Source: Psychromonas algicola
GTDB lineage: Bacteria; Pseudomonadota; Gammaproteobacteria; Enterobacterales; Psychromonadaceae
DNA: 36,904 bases
NCBI RefSeq assembly: GCF_004378355.1
Contig: NZ_SNUB01000035.1
Coordinates: 1 to 36,904, forward strand
Direction of reading: 5' to 3'
Below, piece after piece: positions 8,080 through 15,418 of the stretch. The notes below the pieces were generated by a model, which did not search any database, was not told where the DNA came from, and worked only from the letters and a program-made list of their open reading frames with translations. The translations under genes were made by a program, and so were the position numbers. Position 1 is the first letter of the stretch. Each line of letters begins with the position of its first letter.

Positions 8080-8701
8080 TGTTGTTGGAATCCCAAATTA
8101 AACGAGTATCAAAACTCTCTGCGGCGAATAATGTCGTTATTACGACTATGGTGAATGATGTAGCTGCAATCCCCGGGTAAACCGATACAAGGCTCCCTTT
8201 ATCAAAGACGGCGACCATGATTGAAATGACGAATAAGTCGAGTATAGACCAACGTCCGACCCATTCCACAATTGAAAAAGCAATAAATTGTTTTTTAGGG
8301 TTCAGTTGCCATCTGAAATGAACCGTAAGTGCAATAAAAGCGAGGGCTAATATTTTGAAAATGGGCACTAAAATAGATGCGATGAATACAATCAGGGCAA
8401 TACCTTCTTGGTCATTTCTTATTAAAGTAATAAGACCTGAATAAATAGTATCAGGATATAAAGTGCTATTTTTTAATAAATAAGTAATAGGATAAACGTT
8501 TGCAGGAATAATAAAGATCATTGCAGTAATTAATAATGCCCATGTTTTTTGTTGGCTACGTTTAATACGCGGGGCGATATCACTATGGCAACAAGGACAA
8601 ATTTCTGGGTTTTCACTAATTGAGCTGTCCATATTACAAACAAGGCAAACTTGCCTATCTTGTTGTATTGCGCTGATTCCGGGCGTTAATGGCTCATTCA
8701 T
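8069..8701 (-). CDS. letA: LetA-like PqiA-domain membrane protein, C-terminal half as a separate gene
   Basis: 210 residues, one PqiA domain. A zinc-ribbon of the form CxxC...CxxC is present near the start ('CLVC' and 'CPCC', about 19-38). It is followed by about four membrane segments (near 54-74, 95-128, 146-170 and 173-195). It matches the second half of E. coli LetA (YebS), which carries two such modules in one chain of about 427 residues. Its start overlaps the end of the preceding half by 8 bases (ATGAATGA), and its end overlaps letB. It should form the inner-membrane part of the LetAB lipid transporter together with the upstream half. Paraquat-inducible protein A is an alternative product name. 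Confidence 0.88.
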   Translation of the reverse strand: MNEPLTPGISAIQQDRQVCLVCNMDSSISENPEICPCCHSDIAPRIKRSQQKTWALLITAMIFIIPANVYPITYLLKNSTLYPDTIYSGLITLIRNDQEGIALIVFIASILVPIFKILALAFIALTVHFRWQLNPKKQFIAFSIVEWVGRWSILDLFVISIMVAVFDKGSLVSVYPGIAATSFTIVVITTLFAAESFDTRLIWDSNNNAK

Positions 8702-9287
8702 TACGTAAATATTTCCAATATTTGGTACTGCTATATTCGCTGATTAAAGTGATGTTCACTATTAACAATACAACAAAAAAGCACAATCCACTGCTAAAAT
8801 AAACATCAGCATCACTGGTGATTTTTACCGCAGACACCAATAAGCTAATCAAATAAACATCTAGCATAGACCAATGAATCAATGAGCTTGTTAATTTTAA
8901 TACATAACCCAATAAAGGAGGGCGCTTACCCAGCATAATACTGGCACTACTATAAGCAATACAGAGCGTTAATAACGTTGGCACTAACACGGCACAAAAT
9001 AAAATCACAAAAGTAACAACAGGTGCACCTTCAATCATCATTAATGCACCCTGTAATAAATTGGCTCCTTCAGTGATCCCTAATAAATGAATAGACATCA
9101 GTGGAAAAGTAAAAGCTGGGATGATTAAAATTAATGCAGTAATTGCAAGGGCAAACATTTTGTTGGCTTTTAGCGTATTTGTTTTAAAAAAAGCACGATG
9201 ACAGCGTGGGCATTTTGCTACCTGGCCGGACCTTAAAATAGGGCGTGTCGAGACCATATCGCAATGATTACAAATAATAGTATCCAT
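8694..9287 (-). CDS. letA: LetA-like PqiA-domain membrane protein, N-terminal half as a separate gene
   Basis: 197 residues from the ATG at 9287; a TTG at 9314 is an in-frame alternative that adds nine residues with no better ribosome site. The N-terminus holds the zinc-ribbon 'CNHC...CPRC' (about 6-29). Four hydrophobic segments follow, beginning 'MFALAITALILIIPAFTFPL'. It corresponds to the first module of LetA. Here the two modules are encoded by overlapping genes instead of one fused gene, and both zinc-ribbons are retained, so the pair probably assembles into a LetA equivalent. It is transcribed divergently from yebG with a gap of about 155 bases. Confidence 0.87.
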   Translation of the reverse strand: MDTIICNHCDMVSTRPILRSGQVAKCPRCHRAFFKTNTLKANKMFALAITALILIIPAFTFPLMSIHLLGITEGANLLQGALMMIEGAPVVTFVILFCAVLVPTLLTLCIAYSSASIMLGKRPPLLGYVLKLTSSLIHWSMLDVYLISLLVSAVKITSDADVYFSSGLCFFVVLLIVNITLISEYSSTKYWKYLRNE

Positions 9288-9397
9288 TCTTTTTTGTCCA
9301 TTTGAATAGGTCAATTGTTAATGACATTTAACATTCGCGTAAGATAGCAAATTAATTTTAATATAACAAAAGTTGCATTATTAAAAAAACAATAGTA

Positions 9398-9413
9398 CTG
9401 TATATAAAACCAT
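9398..9413 (+). promoter_or_regulatory. Candidate LexA box ahead of yebG (degenerate)
   Basis: TACTGTATATAAAACCAT has a perfect left half (CTGT followed by ATATA) but only two of the four expected bases in the right half (CCAT instead of ACAG). It lies 30 bases before the yebG ATG, where E. coli yebG carries its SOS box. SOS control is therefore plausible but weakly supported by this site alone. Confidence 0.42.
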
Positions 9414-9442
9414 GATTACTTAGATATAAAAAAGAGGCCTCC

Positions 9443-9706
9443 ATGGCAGTCATCATTAAATACATTGTAGAAAGAAAAGGTGTTGAGAAAATGACCTTTA
9501 CCAGTAAGAAAGAAGCTGATGCGTACGATAAAATGCTTGATAGTGCAGATCAAATTTCACTGTTCTTAAGTGAAAGTCCTGTCTCTTTAGATGATCAACA
9601 ACTTGAAGAGTTAGGTTTGTATGTAGCAAGCAATAAAGATGTATTACAAAACCTATTTAAAGGACAGCAATTTAAAGCTGAAACTGAAGAAAAACCGAAG
9701 AAATAA
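9443..9706 (+). CDS. yebG: DNA-damage-inducible protein YebG
   Basis: 87 residues. The N-terminal two thirds are unmistakable: 'MAVIIKYIVERKGVEKMTF', then 'SKKEADAYDKMLDSADQI', matching E. coli YebG nearly residue for residue in places. YebG is a small cytoplasmic protein induced in the SOS response; its molecular role is not established. The C-terminus is a short lysine- and glutamate-rich tail, as in the family. AGAGG about 6 bases upstream supports the ATG. A partial LexA box lies upstream. Confidence 0.94.
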   Translation: MAVIIKYIVERKGVEKMTFTSKKEADAYDKMLDSADQISLFLSESPVSLDDQQLEELGLYVASNKDVLQNLFKGQQFKAETEEKPKK

Positions 9707-9738
9707 ATAAGATATTAAAAGGGCATTAATAAATTAAG

Positions 9739-9836
9739 CAATAAATTAAACTTAGATGCTTTTATTGTGCTCTTTAATACATTAAAATACGCTCCTCAAT
9801 TTTTATTAAATACATATGCTTTTTGGTTGGAAGCAT
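9739..9836 (+). promoter_or_regulatory. thrS translational operator with a tRNA-Thr anticodon-arm mimic
   Basis: ATGCTT (9816-9821) pairs with AAGCAT (9831-9836). Adding the T9822-G9830 wobble leaves a 7-base loop TTGGTTG (9823-9829). Read as an anticodon loop it has U at position 33 and GGU at 34-36, which is a threonine anticodon. GGU lies at -30 to -28 from the thrS ATG, almost where the E. coli thrS operator presents its anticodon-like loop. A second stem, 9739-9745 with 9761-9767 around a 15-base loop, lies upstream, as in the two-hairpin E. coli operator. Known biology: threonyl-tRNA synthetase binds this operator and blocks ribosome access. Confidence 0.66.
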
Positions 9837-9854
9837 CACTGTGAGGAATTTAGC

Positions 9855-11762
9855 ATGCCAATTATTACTCTTCCCGATGGAAATCAACGTCAATTTGACA
9901 ACACTACTTCTATAATGGAAATCGCTGCGGATATCGGTCCTGGACTTGCAAAAGCCTGTATCGCTGGACGTGTAGATGGAAAATTAGTGGATGCTTGCGA
10001 TCCAATCGATCACGATGCAAGTGTTGCCATTATCACCGCTAAAGATGATGAAGGTTTAGAAATATTACGTCATTCATGTGCGCATTTATTAGGTCACGCA
10101 ATTAAGCAACTGTACCCAGATGCAAAAATGGCAATAGGACCAACCATTGATAATGGTTTCTACTATGACGTGGATCTTGATGTCACCATCAATGAAGAAG
10201 AGTTAGCTAAAATCGAAAAACGCATGCAACAGTTGGTAAAAACAAATTACCAAGTTGTTAAAAAGAAAGTGTCAGTAGATGAAGCAATTGCTGTTTTTAA
10301 AGAGCGTAATGAACCTTATAAATTAGAAATTTTAGAAGGCATCGATAAAGACGACCGTCCTGGTTTATATCATCATGAAGAATATGTTGATATGTGTCGT
10401 GGTCCACACGTACCAATGATGAAATTCAGCCAGTGGTTTAAATTAATGAAAGTATCTGGTGCATACTGGCGTGCAGATTCTGACAATAAAATGCTGCAAC
10501 GTATTTACGGCACAGCATGGGCTGATAAAAAGCAATTAAATGCTTATTTAAAACGCTTAGAAGAAGCGGCTAAACGTGATCACCGTAAAATTGGTAAACA
10601 GTTAGACCTTTACCATATGCAAGAAGAAGCGCCGGGTATGGTGTTCTGGCATCCAAATGGTTGGACTATCTTCCGCGAACTTGAAAGTTATATTCGTGAG
10701 CAAACGGTTGCCTTTGGTTACCAAGAAGTAAAAGCACCACAAATTTTAGATCGTTCTTTATGGGAAAAATCAGGTCACTGGGATAAATATAAAGACGGCA
10801 TGTTCTGTACATGCAGTGAAAACCGTGATTATGCAATCAAACCAATGAACTGTCCGGGTCATGTGCAAATCTTTAACCAAGGTTTGAAATCATACCGTGA
10901 TTTACCATTGCGTTTATCTGAATTTGGTTCATGTCATCGTAACGAACCATCGGGTTCATTACATGGATTAATGCGTGTTCGTGGTTTCACACAAGATGAC
11001 GCACATATCTTCTGTACTGAAGCACAAATACTTGAAGAAGTATCTGCATGTATCAACATGGTATTTGAATGCTATAAAACATTCGGCTTTGAAGATATCG
11101 AAGTGAAATTATCGACTCGTCCAGAAAAACGTGTGGGTGATGATGCAACGTGGGATAAATCAGAAGCGGCATTAGCTAACGCGTTAGATGAAAATGGCGT
11201 GAAATTCGATTACTTACCAGGTGAAGGTGCTTTCTATGGTCCTAAAATCGAATTTACTTTACATGATTGTTTAGGTCGTGCGTGGCAATGTGGTACAATC
11301 CAATTAGATTTTTCAATGCCGGGTCGTTTAGACGCCACTTATGTTGGTGAAGATAACGAACGTCATACCCCTGTTATGATCCATCGTGCCATTCTTGGTT
11401 CTTTAGAGCGTTTCATCGGAATATTAACTGAAGAATACGCAGGCGTTTATCCTACTTGGTTATCACCTCAACAGGTGGTTGTGATGAATATTACAGACAA
11501 ACAGTCTGATTTTGTCACTGAAGTCGTAAATAAATTGAAAAAATCGGGTATTAGAGCAATTTCGGACTTGAGAAATGAGAAGATAGGCTTTAAAATCCGC
11601 GAGCATACATTAAAGCGTGTTCCTTACTTATTAGTTGTGGGTGACCAAGAGGTCGAAGCAAACGAAGTAGCAGTAAGAACTCGTAAGGGTGATGATCTTG
11701 GTAAGATGCAGGTTGACGACTTTGTTAATCATGTAAAACAAGAAATCATCACACGTTCATAA
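9855..11762 (+). CDS. thrS: Threonyl-tRNA synthetase ThrRS
   Basis: 635 residues from the ATG at 9855, which has GAGGA 8 bases upstream; an upstream in-frame ATG at 9816 lies within the operator stem and would add an unrelated leader. Domains in order: TGS (about 1-60), editing domain with '[16 protein letters not shown]' (about 72-87), class II catalytic core, and the anticodon-binding domain (from about 535). Zinc ligands are in 'MNCPGH' and two later histidines ('DDAHIF', 'MIHRAI'). Motif 2 is '[11 protein letters not shown]' and motif 3 '[13 protein letters not shown]'. It charges tRNA-Thr and edits mis-acylated Ser. It leads directly into infC with a 20-base gap, the usual thrS-infC-rpmI-rplT order. 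Confidence 0.97.
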   Translation: MPIITLPDGNQRQFDNTTSIMEIAADIGPGLAKACIAGRVDGKLVDACDPIDHDASVAIITAKDDEGLEILRHSCAHLLGHAIKQLYPDAKMAIGPTIDNGFYYDVDLDVTINEEELAKIEKRMQQLVKTNYQVVKKKVSVDEAIAVFKERNEPYKLEILEGIDKDDRPGLYHHEEYVDMCRGPHVPMMKFSQWFKLMKVSGAYWRADSDNKMLQRIYGTAWADKKQLNAYLKRLEEAAKRDHRKIGKQLDLYHMQEEAPGMVFWHPNGWTIFRELESYIREQTVAFGYQEVKAPQILDRSLWEKSGHWDKYKDGMFCTCSENRDYAIKPMNCPGHVQIFNQGLKSYRDLPLRLSEFGSCHRNEPSGSLHGLMRVRGFTQDDAHIFCTEAQILEEVSACINMVFECYKTFGFEDIEVKLSTRPEKRVGDDATWDKSEAALANALDENGVKFDYLPGEGAFYGPKIEFTLHDCLGRAWQCGTIQLDFSMPGRLDATYVGEDNERHTPVMIHRAILGSLERFIGILTEEYAGVYPTWLSPQQVVVMNITDKQSDFVTEVVNKLKKSGIRAISDLRNEKIGFKIREHTLKRVPYLLVVGDQEVEANEVAVRTRKGDDLGKMQVDDFVNHVKQEIITRS

Positions 11763-11782
11763 ATTATTTGGAGGAATTTGTT

Positions 11783-12325
11783 ATAAAAGGTGCAAAAAAA
11801 GCCCCTCAATCGGGCAATAAACATCGTTTAAACGATGAAATAACTGGTACTGACGTACGTCTTTCTGATTCAGAAGGCAAACCAGTAGGTATTGTTTCTT
11901 TAGAAGAAGCAAAAAACATGGCATTTGATGCAGACTTGGATTTAGTTGAAATTAGTCCAAATGCTGAGCCGCCAGTTTGCCGCATCATGAACTATGGCAA
12001 ATTCCTTTTTGAAAAGAGTAAATCTTTAAAAGAGCAAAGAAAGAATCAGAAACAGGTTCAGTTGAAGGAAATAAAATTCCGTCCTGGGACTGATGAAGGC
12101 GATTATCAGGTAAAACTACGCAACCTGACTCGTTTTCTTGAAGAAGGGAATAAGGCTAAAGTAACGCTACGTTTTCGTGGTCGTGAAATGGCACACCAAT
12201 CACTTGGGATGGAACTACTAAACCGTGTTAAAGCGGATTTAGCTGAAATTTCTGCTGTTGAATCTTTCCCGAAAATGGAAGGTCGACAAATGGTGATGGT
12301 ACTTGGCCCAAAACGTGCTAGCTAA
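11783..12325 (+). CDS. infC: Translation initiation factor IF-3, with an AUA start codon
   Basis: 180 residues, exactly the E. coli length, if translation begins at ATA (11783-11785). GGAGG at 11770-11774 lies 8 bases before it. The peptide that follows (KGAKKAPQ) aligns with the KGGKRVQT start of E. coli IF-3, whose gene begins at AUU. No ATG or GTG fits. The only upstream candidate, TTG at 11768, overlaps the Shine-Dalgarno itself. Conserved core: '[21 protein letters not shown]', then '[17 protein letters not shown]' and 'FRGREMAHQ'. IF-3 checks start codons and discriminates against near-cognates, so a non-standard start makes the factor repress its own synthesis. AUA is rarer than AUU and is worth confirming. 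Confidence 0.95.
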   Translation: MKGAKKAPQSGNKHRLNDEITGTDVRLSDSEGKPVGIVSLEEAKNMAFDADLDLVEISPNAEPPVCRIMNYGKFLFEKSKSLKEQRKNQKQVQLKEIKFRPGTDEGDYQVKLRNLTRFLEEGNKAKVTLRFRGREMAHQSLGMELLNRVKADLAEISAVESFPKMEGRQMVMVLGPKRAS

Positions 12326-12344
12326 GGCATAAAGAAGTGTTGAC

Positions 12345-12415
12345 GTACGGGTGTGAAAACATTCGTACTATCTACTCGCCTTACTGGTTTAATTTAACTT
12401 AGAACAATGCGGAGT
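12345..12415 (+). promoter_or_regulatory. Candidate L20 operator between infC and rpmI
   Basis: GTACGGGTGT (12345-12354) pairs with ACATTCGTAC (12359-12368) through ten base pairs, two of them G-T, closed by a GAAA tetraloop. Downstream, ACTCGC (12374-12379) can pair with the rpmI Shine-Dalgarno region GC-G-GAGT (12409-12415) with one bulged G. In E. coli, ribosomal protein L20 represses rpmI-rplT by binding structures in this same interval. The hairpin is plainly visible; L20 binding is inferred. Confidence 0.5.
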
Positions 12416-12420
12416 TCGCA

Positions 12421-12618
12421 ATGCCTAAAATGAAATCTAACAAAGGTGCTGCAAAGCGCTTTAAAAAGACTGCTTCTGGTGGTTTTAAACGTAAGCAATC
12501 TCACTTACGTCATATTCTTACTAAGAAGTCTACTAAACGTAAACGCCACCTACGTGCTCAAAGCATGGTAGCGAAAGTAGACGTACCAAGTATCAACAGA
12601 ATGTTGCCATTTGCTTAA
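12421..12618 (+). CDS. rpmI: 50S ribosomal protein L35
   Basis: 65 residues, the usual length. It begins [20 protein letters not shown] and continues '[16 protein letters not shown]', diagnostic of bL35, with a very high lysine and arginine content for rRNA contact. GGAG (12411-12414) lies 6 bases before the ATG. It stands between infC and rplT with a 16-base gap to the latter, so the two ribosomal genes are co-translated and probably share control by L20 acting on the upstream leader. Confidence 0.98.
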   Translation: MPKMKSNKGAAKRFKKTASGGFKRKQSHLRHILTKKSTKRKRHLRAQSMVAKVDVPSINRMLPFA

Positions 12619-12634
12619 GTAAGGAATATATAAA

Positions 12635-12991
12635 ATGCCAAGAGTAAAACGCGGTGTACAAGCTCGTGCACGCCATAAAAAAGTCTTAAAACAAGCTAAA
12701 GGTTATTACGGAGCTCGTTCACGTGTTTATCGCGTAGCGGTTCAAGCAGTAACTAAAGCTGGTCAATACGCTTACCGTGACCGTCGTCAACGTAAACGTC
12801 AGTTCCGTCAACTATGGATCGCACGTATTAACGCTGCATCTCGTCTTAGCGGACTATCTTACAGCCGTTTCATCAATGGTCTTAAAAAGGCTTCTGTTGA
12901 AATCGATCGTAAGATTTTAGCTGATATCGCTGTATTTGATAAAGCAACATTTGCTCATTTAGTAGAAGTTGCAAAAAAAGCGCTAGCTTAA
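12635..12991 (+). CDS. rplT: 50S ribosomal protein L20
   Basis: 118 residues, identical in length to E. coli L20. Signature: [20 protein letters not shown] followed by '[13 protein letters not shown]' and '[24 protein letters not shown]'. L20 is an early-assembly 23S rRNA-binding protein and the translational repressor of rpmI-rplT in enterobacteria. The gene ends the thrS-infC-rpmI-rplT cluster and is followed by a strong terminator. AAGGA at about 12620 serves as ribosome site. Confidence 0.98.
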   Translation: MPRVKRGVQARARHKKVLKQAKGYYGARSRVYRVAVQAVTKAGQYAYRDRRQRKRQFRQLWIARINAASRLSGLSYSRFINGLKKASVEIDRKILADIAVFDKATFAHLVEVAKKALA

Positions 12992-13017
12992 TCGATTTTA
13001 TTGATTAATCAGTATTG

Positions 13018-13047
13018 AAAAAGGGGACATAATGTCTCCTTTTTTTT
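13018..13047 (+). terminator. Intrinsic terminator after rplT
   Basis: AAAAAGGGGACA pairs with TGTCTCCTTTTT across a 3-base loop (13030-13032), with one G-T pair, and the stem runs into a T run ending at 13047. It closes the translation-factor operon and insulates it from the Pho-controlled operon that follows. Confidence 0.9.
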
Positions 13048-13112
13048 AATTTTATTTTCTAGCTCTCCCTTTATTCTCCTCGTTTTAGCCTTAAATTTCA
13101 TATTCATTAATC

Positions 13113-13141
13113 TTGTAATATTACTGTCACAAAAGAGTCAT
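13113..13141 (+). promoter_or_regulatory. PHO box (PhoB-binding repeats) ahead of pstC
   Basis: Three 7-base half sites at exact 11-base intervals: TTGTAAT (13113-13119), CTGTCAC (13124-13130) and GAGTCAT (13135-13141), each separated by 4 AT bases. CTGTCAC-AAAA-GAGTCAT matches the PhoB consensus of CTGTCAT repeats spaced by 4. It lies 36 bases before the pstC ATG. No other feature shares this gap, so the site most likely makes the pst operon inducible by phosphate starvation. Confidence 0.82.
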
Positions 13142-13176
13142 ATACTCCTTACCATCAATTATGGTGGAGATAGTAA

Positions 13177-15402
13177 ATGGAACGCGATTTAGCGAAAACG
13201 CTTCAAGCGAACAAAAAACGAGTGATCAAAGATCAGCTGGTTAAATATGGCGTAACAAGTGGCGGCACTCTAGTGTTAGTCGCTTTGTTATTAATTTTCG
13301 GATATCTTTTATACGTTGTTTTACCTATTTTTGCTCCAGTGAGCGTAGATAAAATACAGTCTTTTCAACGCCAAGATGATGCTGCTATCTATGCATTAGG
13401 GATAGATGAGCAAAATGAAGTGGCCTATCAGCTAGATGAACAAGGTTTATTAAGCTTTTATTCATTAAGAGAAGATGATTTAGGTGAGTCACTTCTTAAG
13501 TATCAAGCCTTTCCTGACACACATAATTTAACTAAAACAATGGCTTCTACTGGTGCATTTGCATTAACTAATGGCCGTGGTGAAGTTAAAATCATTAAAC
13601 CTACCTTTATTACTTCTTATCCAAAAGACAAACGATTGATCACGCCTGAAGTTAGGTTTCCATTAGGTGAAGATAACTTTACGGTTTCAGAGAGCAATCA
13701 AGCATTGGATAAAATTGCTTTTGAAATTAATTCTGATTATGCCGCATTAGCAGCAGTACAAAGCAATGGCGAAGGTTTACTACTGCTACTTTCAAGCGAA
13801 GTAAACTTTATGACAGATGAAACGGTTTGGAATCAAGAAACATTCAAACTACCTTCATTTCCAAGTGATGTTGACCAGTTATTATTAACGCCTAACTTAA
13901 ATAAATTATTTGTTCGTAGCGGCAACAATTTATTAGTTTACGATATTTCTAATATTAATGATATTCGTGTTAAATCTGCTTTCACCATTAATGCTAAAGG
14001 CAGCAATGTTACTGAAGTGCAGCTGTTAGCTGGTGCAAGTTCATTATTAGTGGCGAATGAAAATGGTGTGATCAGCCAATGGTTTGAAATCTTAAATGAA
14101 AACAAACGTGAATTTAGCTATATACGTGATTTCCAAGCGCCAAATGAAGTCACAAGTATTGTCCCTGAGTTCTTCCGTAAAGGTTTCTTAACGACAACTA
14201 AAGCCGGTGAGTTATCTATCTTCCACGCAACGGGCGAAACAGAACTATTAACTGAATCCATGACTAAAGCGGGTTCATTGGTTGTTGCTATTTCTCCTCG
14301 TGCGAATGCAATTATCATGGCGGATAAAGATTCAATTCAGCTTTATCACTTAGATAACGAACACCCAGAAATTACTTGGTCTGCATTATGGCAAGAAGTC
14401 TGGTACGAAGGTTACCCTGAGCCACAATACATTTGGCAATCAACGTCTGCAAGTGATGACTTTGAAGGTAAAATGAGTTTAGTGCCTATTTCATTCGGTA
14501 CCATTAAAGCTGCCTTTTATGCCATGTTATTTGCTGTGCCAATTGGTATCTCAGCTGCAATCTATACTGCCTACTTTATGGCACCAAGCATTAGAACTTA
14601 TATCAAGCCAACGGTTGAAATTATGGAAGCTTTACCGACGGTTATCTTAGGTTTCTTAGCTGGGTTATGGTTAGCACCTATTATTGAAGATCAACTGCCG
14701 GGTATTATTTTATTATTGATCACCTTACCTATTAGTATTTTGGTAGCGGCATTGATTTGGTCTAACTTACCAAAATCATTAAGTGACAAAGTAAGCGAGG
14801 GTGTTATTCCATTAGTGTTAATTCCTATTCTTGTTCTAGCTGGTTACTTTTCAATTGAGTTCAGTGACACGCTTGAATTGTGGTTATTTAATGGCGACAC
14901 ACGTAAATACTTAACTAATGAGTTAGGCATTGACTTTGACCAACGTAATTCATTAATTGTAGGTATTGCGATGGGCTTTGCGGTTATCCCAACTATCTTC
15001 TCAATTGCTGAAGATGCGATATTCAGTGTGCCAAAAAGCTTAACAATGGGATCGTTAGCGTTAGGTGCCACTCGTTGGCAGACACTGGCTAAGGTTGTTA
15101 TTTTGACTGCAAGTCCAGGTATTTTCTCTGCGGTTATGATGGGAATGGGACGTGCTGTTGGTGAAACCATGATCGTATTGATGGCAACGGGTAATACACC
15201 AATCATGGATTGGAACATTTTTGAAGGTATGCGTTCATTATCTGCCAATATTGCGGTGGAAATGCCTGAGTCAGAGGTAGGTAGTTCACATTACAGAGTG
15301 CTTTTCCTTGCTGCATTTGTATTGTTTATCTTTACCTTCTTCTTCAACACCATTGCTGAATTTGTACGTCAGCGTTTGCGTGAAAAATATTCAAGCCTAT
15401 AA
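13177..15402 (+). CDS. pstC: Phosphate ABC transporter permease PstC, long form
   Basis: 741 residues, more than twice the E. coli PstC. A membrane helix near 31-53 is followed by a soluble region of about 380 residues, presumably periplasmic, whose repeated beta-strand look ('IYALGIDEQNEVAYQL', 'LLLTPNLNKLFVRSGNNLLVYD') suggests a propeller-type fold. The permease domain (from about 440) carries 'EIMEALPTVILGFLAGLW' and the EAA loop 'GSLALGATRWQTLAKVVIL', which contacts PstB. The extended form is seen in marine gammaproteobacteria. It starts the operon behind the PHO box; GGAGA lies upstream of the ATG. No pstS is in the window, so the phosphate-binding protein must be encoded elsewhere. The role of the extra domain is unknown. 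Confidence 0.93.
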   Translation: MERDLAKTLQANKKRVIKDQLVKYGVTSGGTLVLVALLLIFGYLLYVVLPIFAPVSVDKIQSFQRQDDAAIYALGIDEQNEVAYQLDEQGLLSFYSLREDDLGESLLKYQAFPDTHNLTKTMASTGAFALTNGRGEVKIIKPTFITSYPKDKRLITPEVRFPLGEDNFTVSESNQALDKIAFEINSDYAALAAVQSNGEGLLLLLSSEVNFMTDETVWNQETFKLPSFPSDVDQLLLTPNLNKLFVRSGNNLLVYDISNINDIRVKSAFTINAKGSNVTEVQLLAGASSLLVANENGVISQWFEILNENKREFSYIRDFQAPNEVTSIVPEFFRKGFLTTTKAGELSIFHATGETELLTESMTKAGSLVVAISPRANAIIMADKDSIQLYHLDNEHPEITWSALWQEVWYEGYPEPQYIWQSTSASDDFEGKMSLVPISFGTIKAAFYAMLFAVPIGISAAIYTAYFMAPSIRTYIKPTVEIMEALPTVILGFLAGLWLAPIIEDQLPGIILLLITLPISILVAALIWSNLPKSLSDKVSEGVIPLVLIPILVLAGYFSIEFSDTLELWLFNGDTRKYLTNELGIDFDQRNSLIVGIAMGFAVIPTIFSIAEDAIFSVPKSLTMGSLALGATRWQTLAKVVILTASPGIFSAVMMGMGRAVGETMIVLMATGNTPIMDWNIFEGMRSLSANIAVEMPESEVGSSHYRVLFLAAFVLFIFTFFFNTIAEFVRQRLREKYSSL

Positions 15403-15418
15403 ATAGGAGTTAATTATT

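Noticed and set aside
11768-11782. TTG start for infC giving 185 residues
   Set aside because: The TTG overlaps the GGAGG ribosome site, adds five residues absent from IF-3 of other species, and has no ribosome site of its own.
14844-15248. 134-codon minus-strand frame
   Set aside because: It lies wholly inside pstC, opposite conserved permease sequence, with no ribosome site; it is an antisense shadow.
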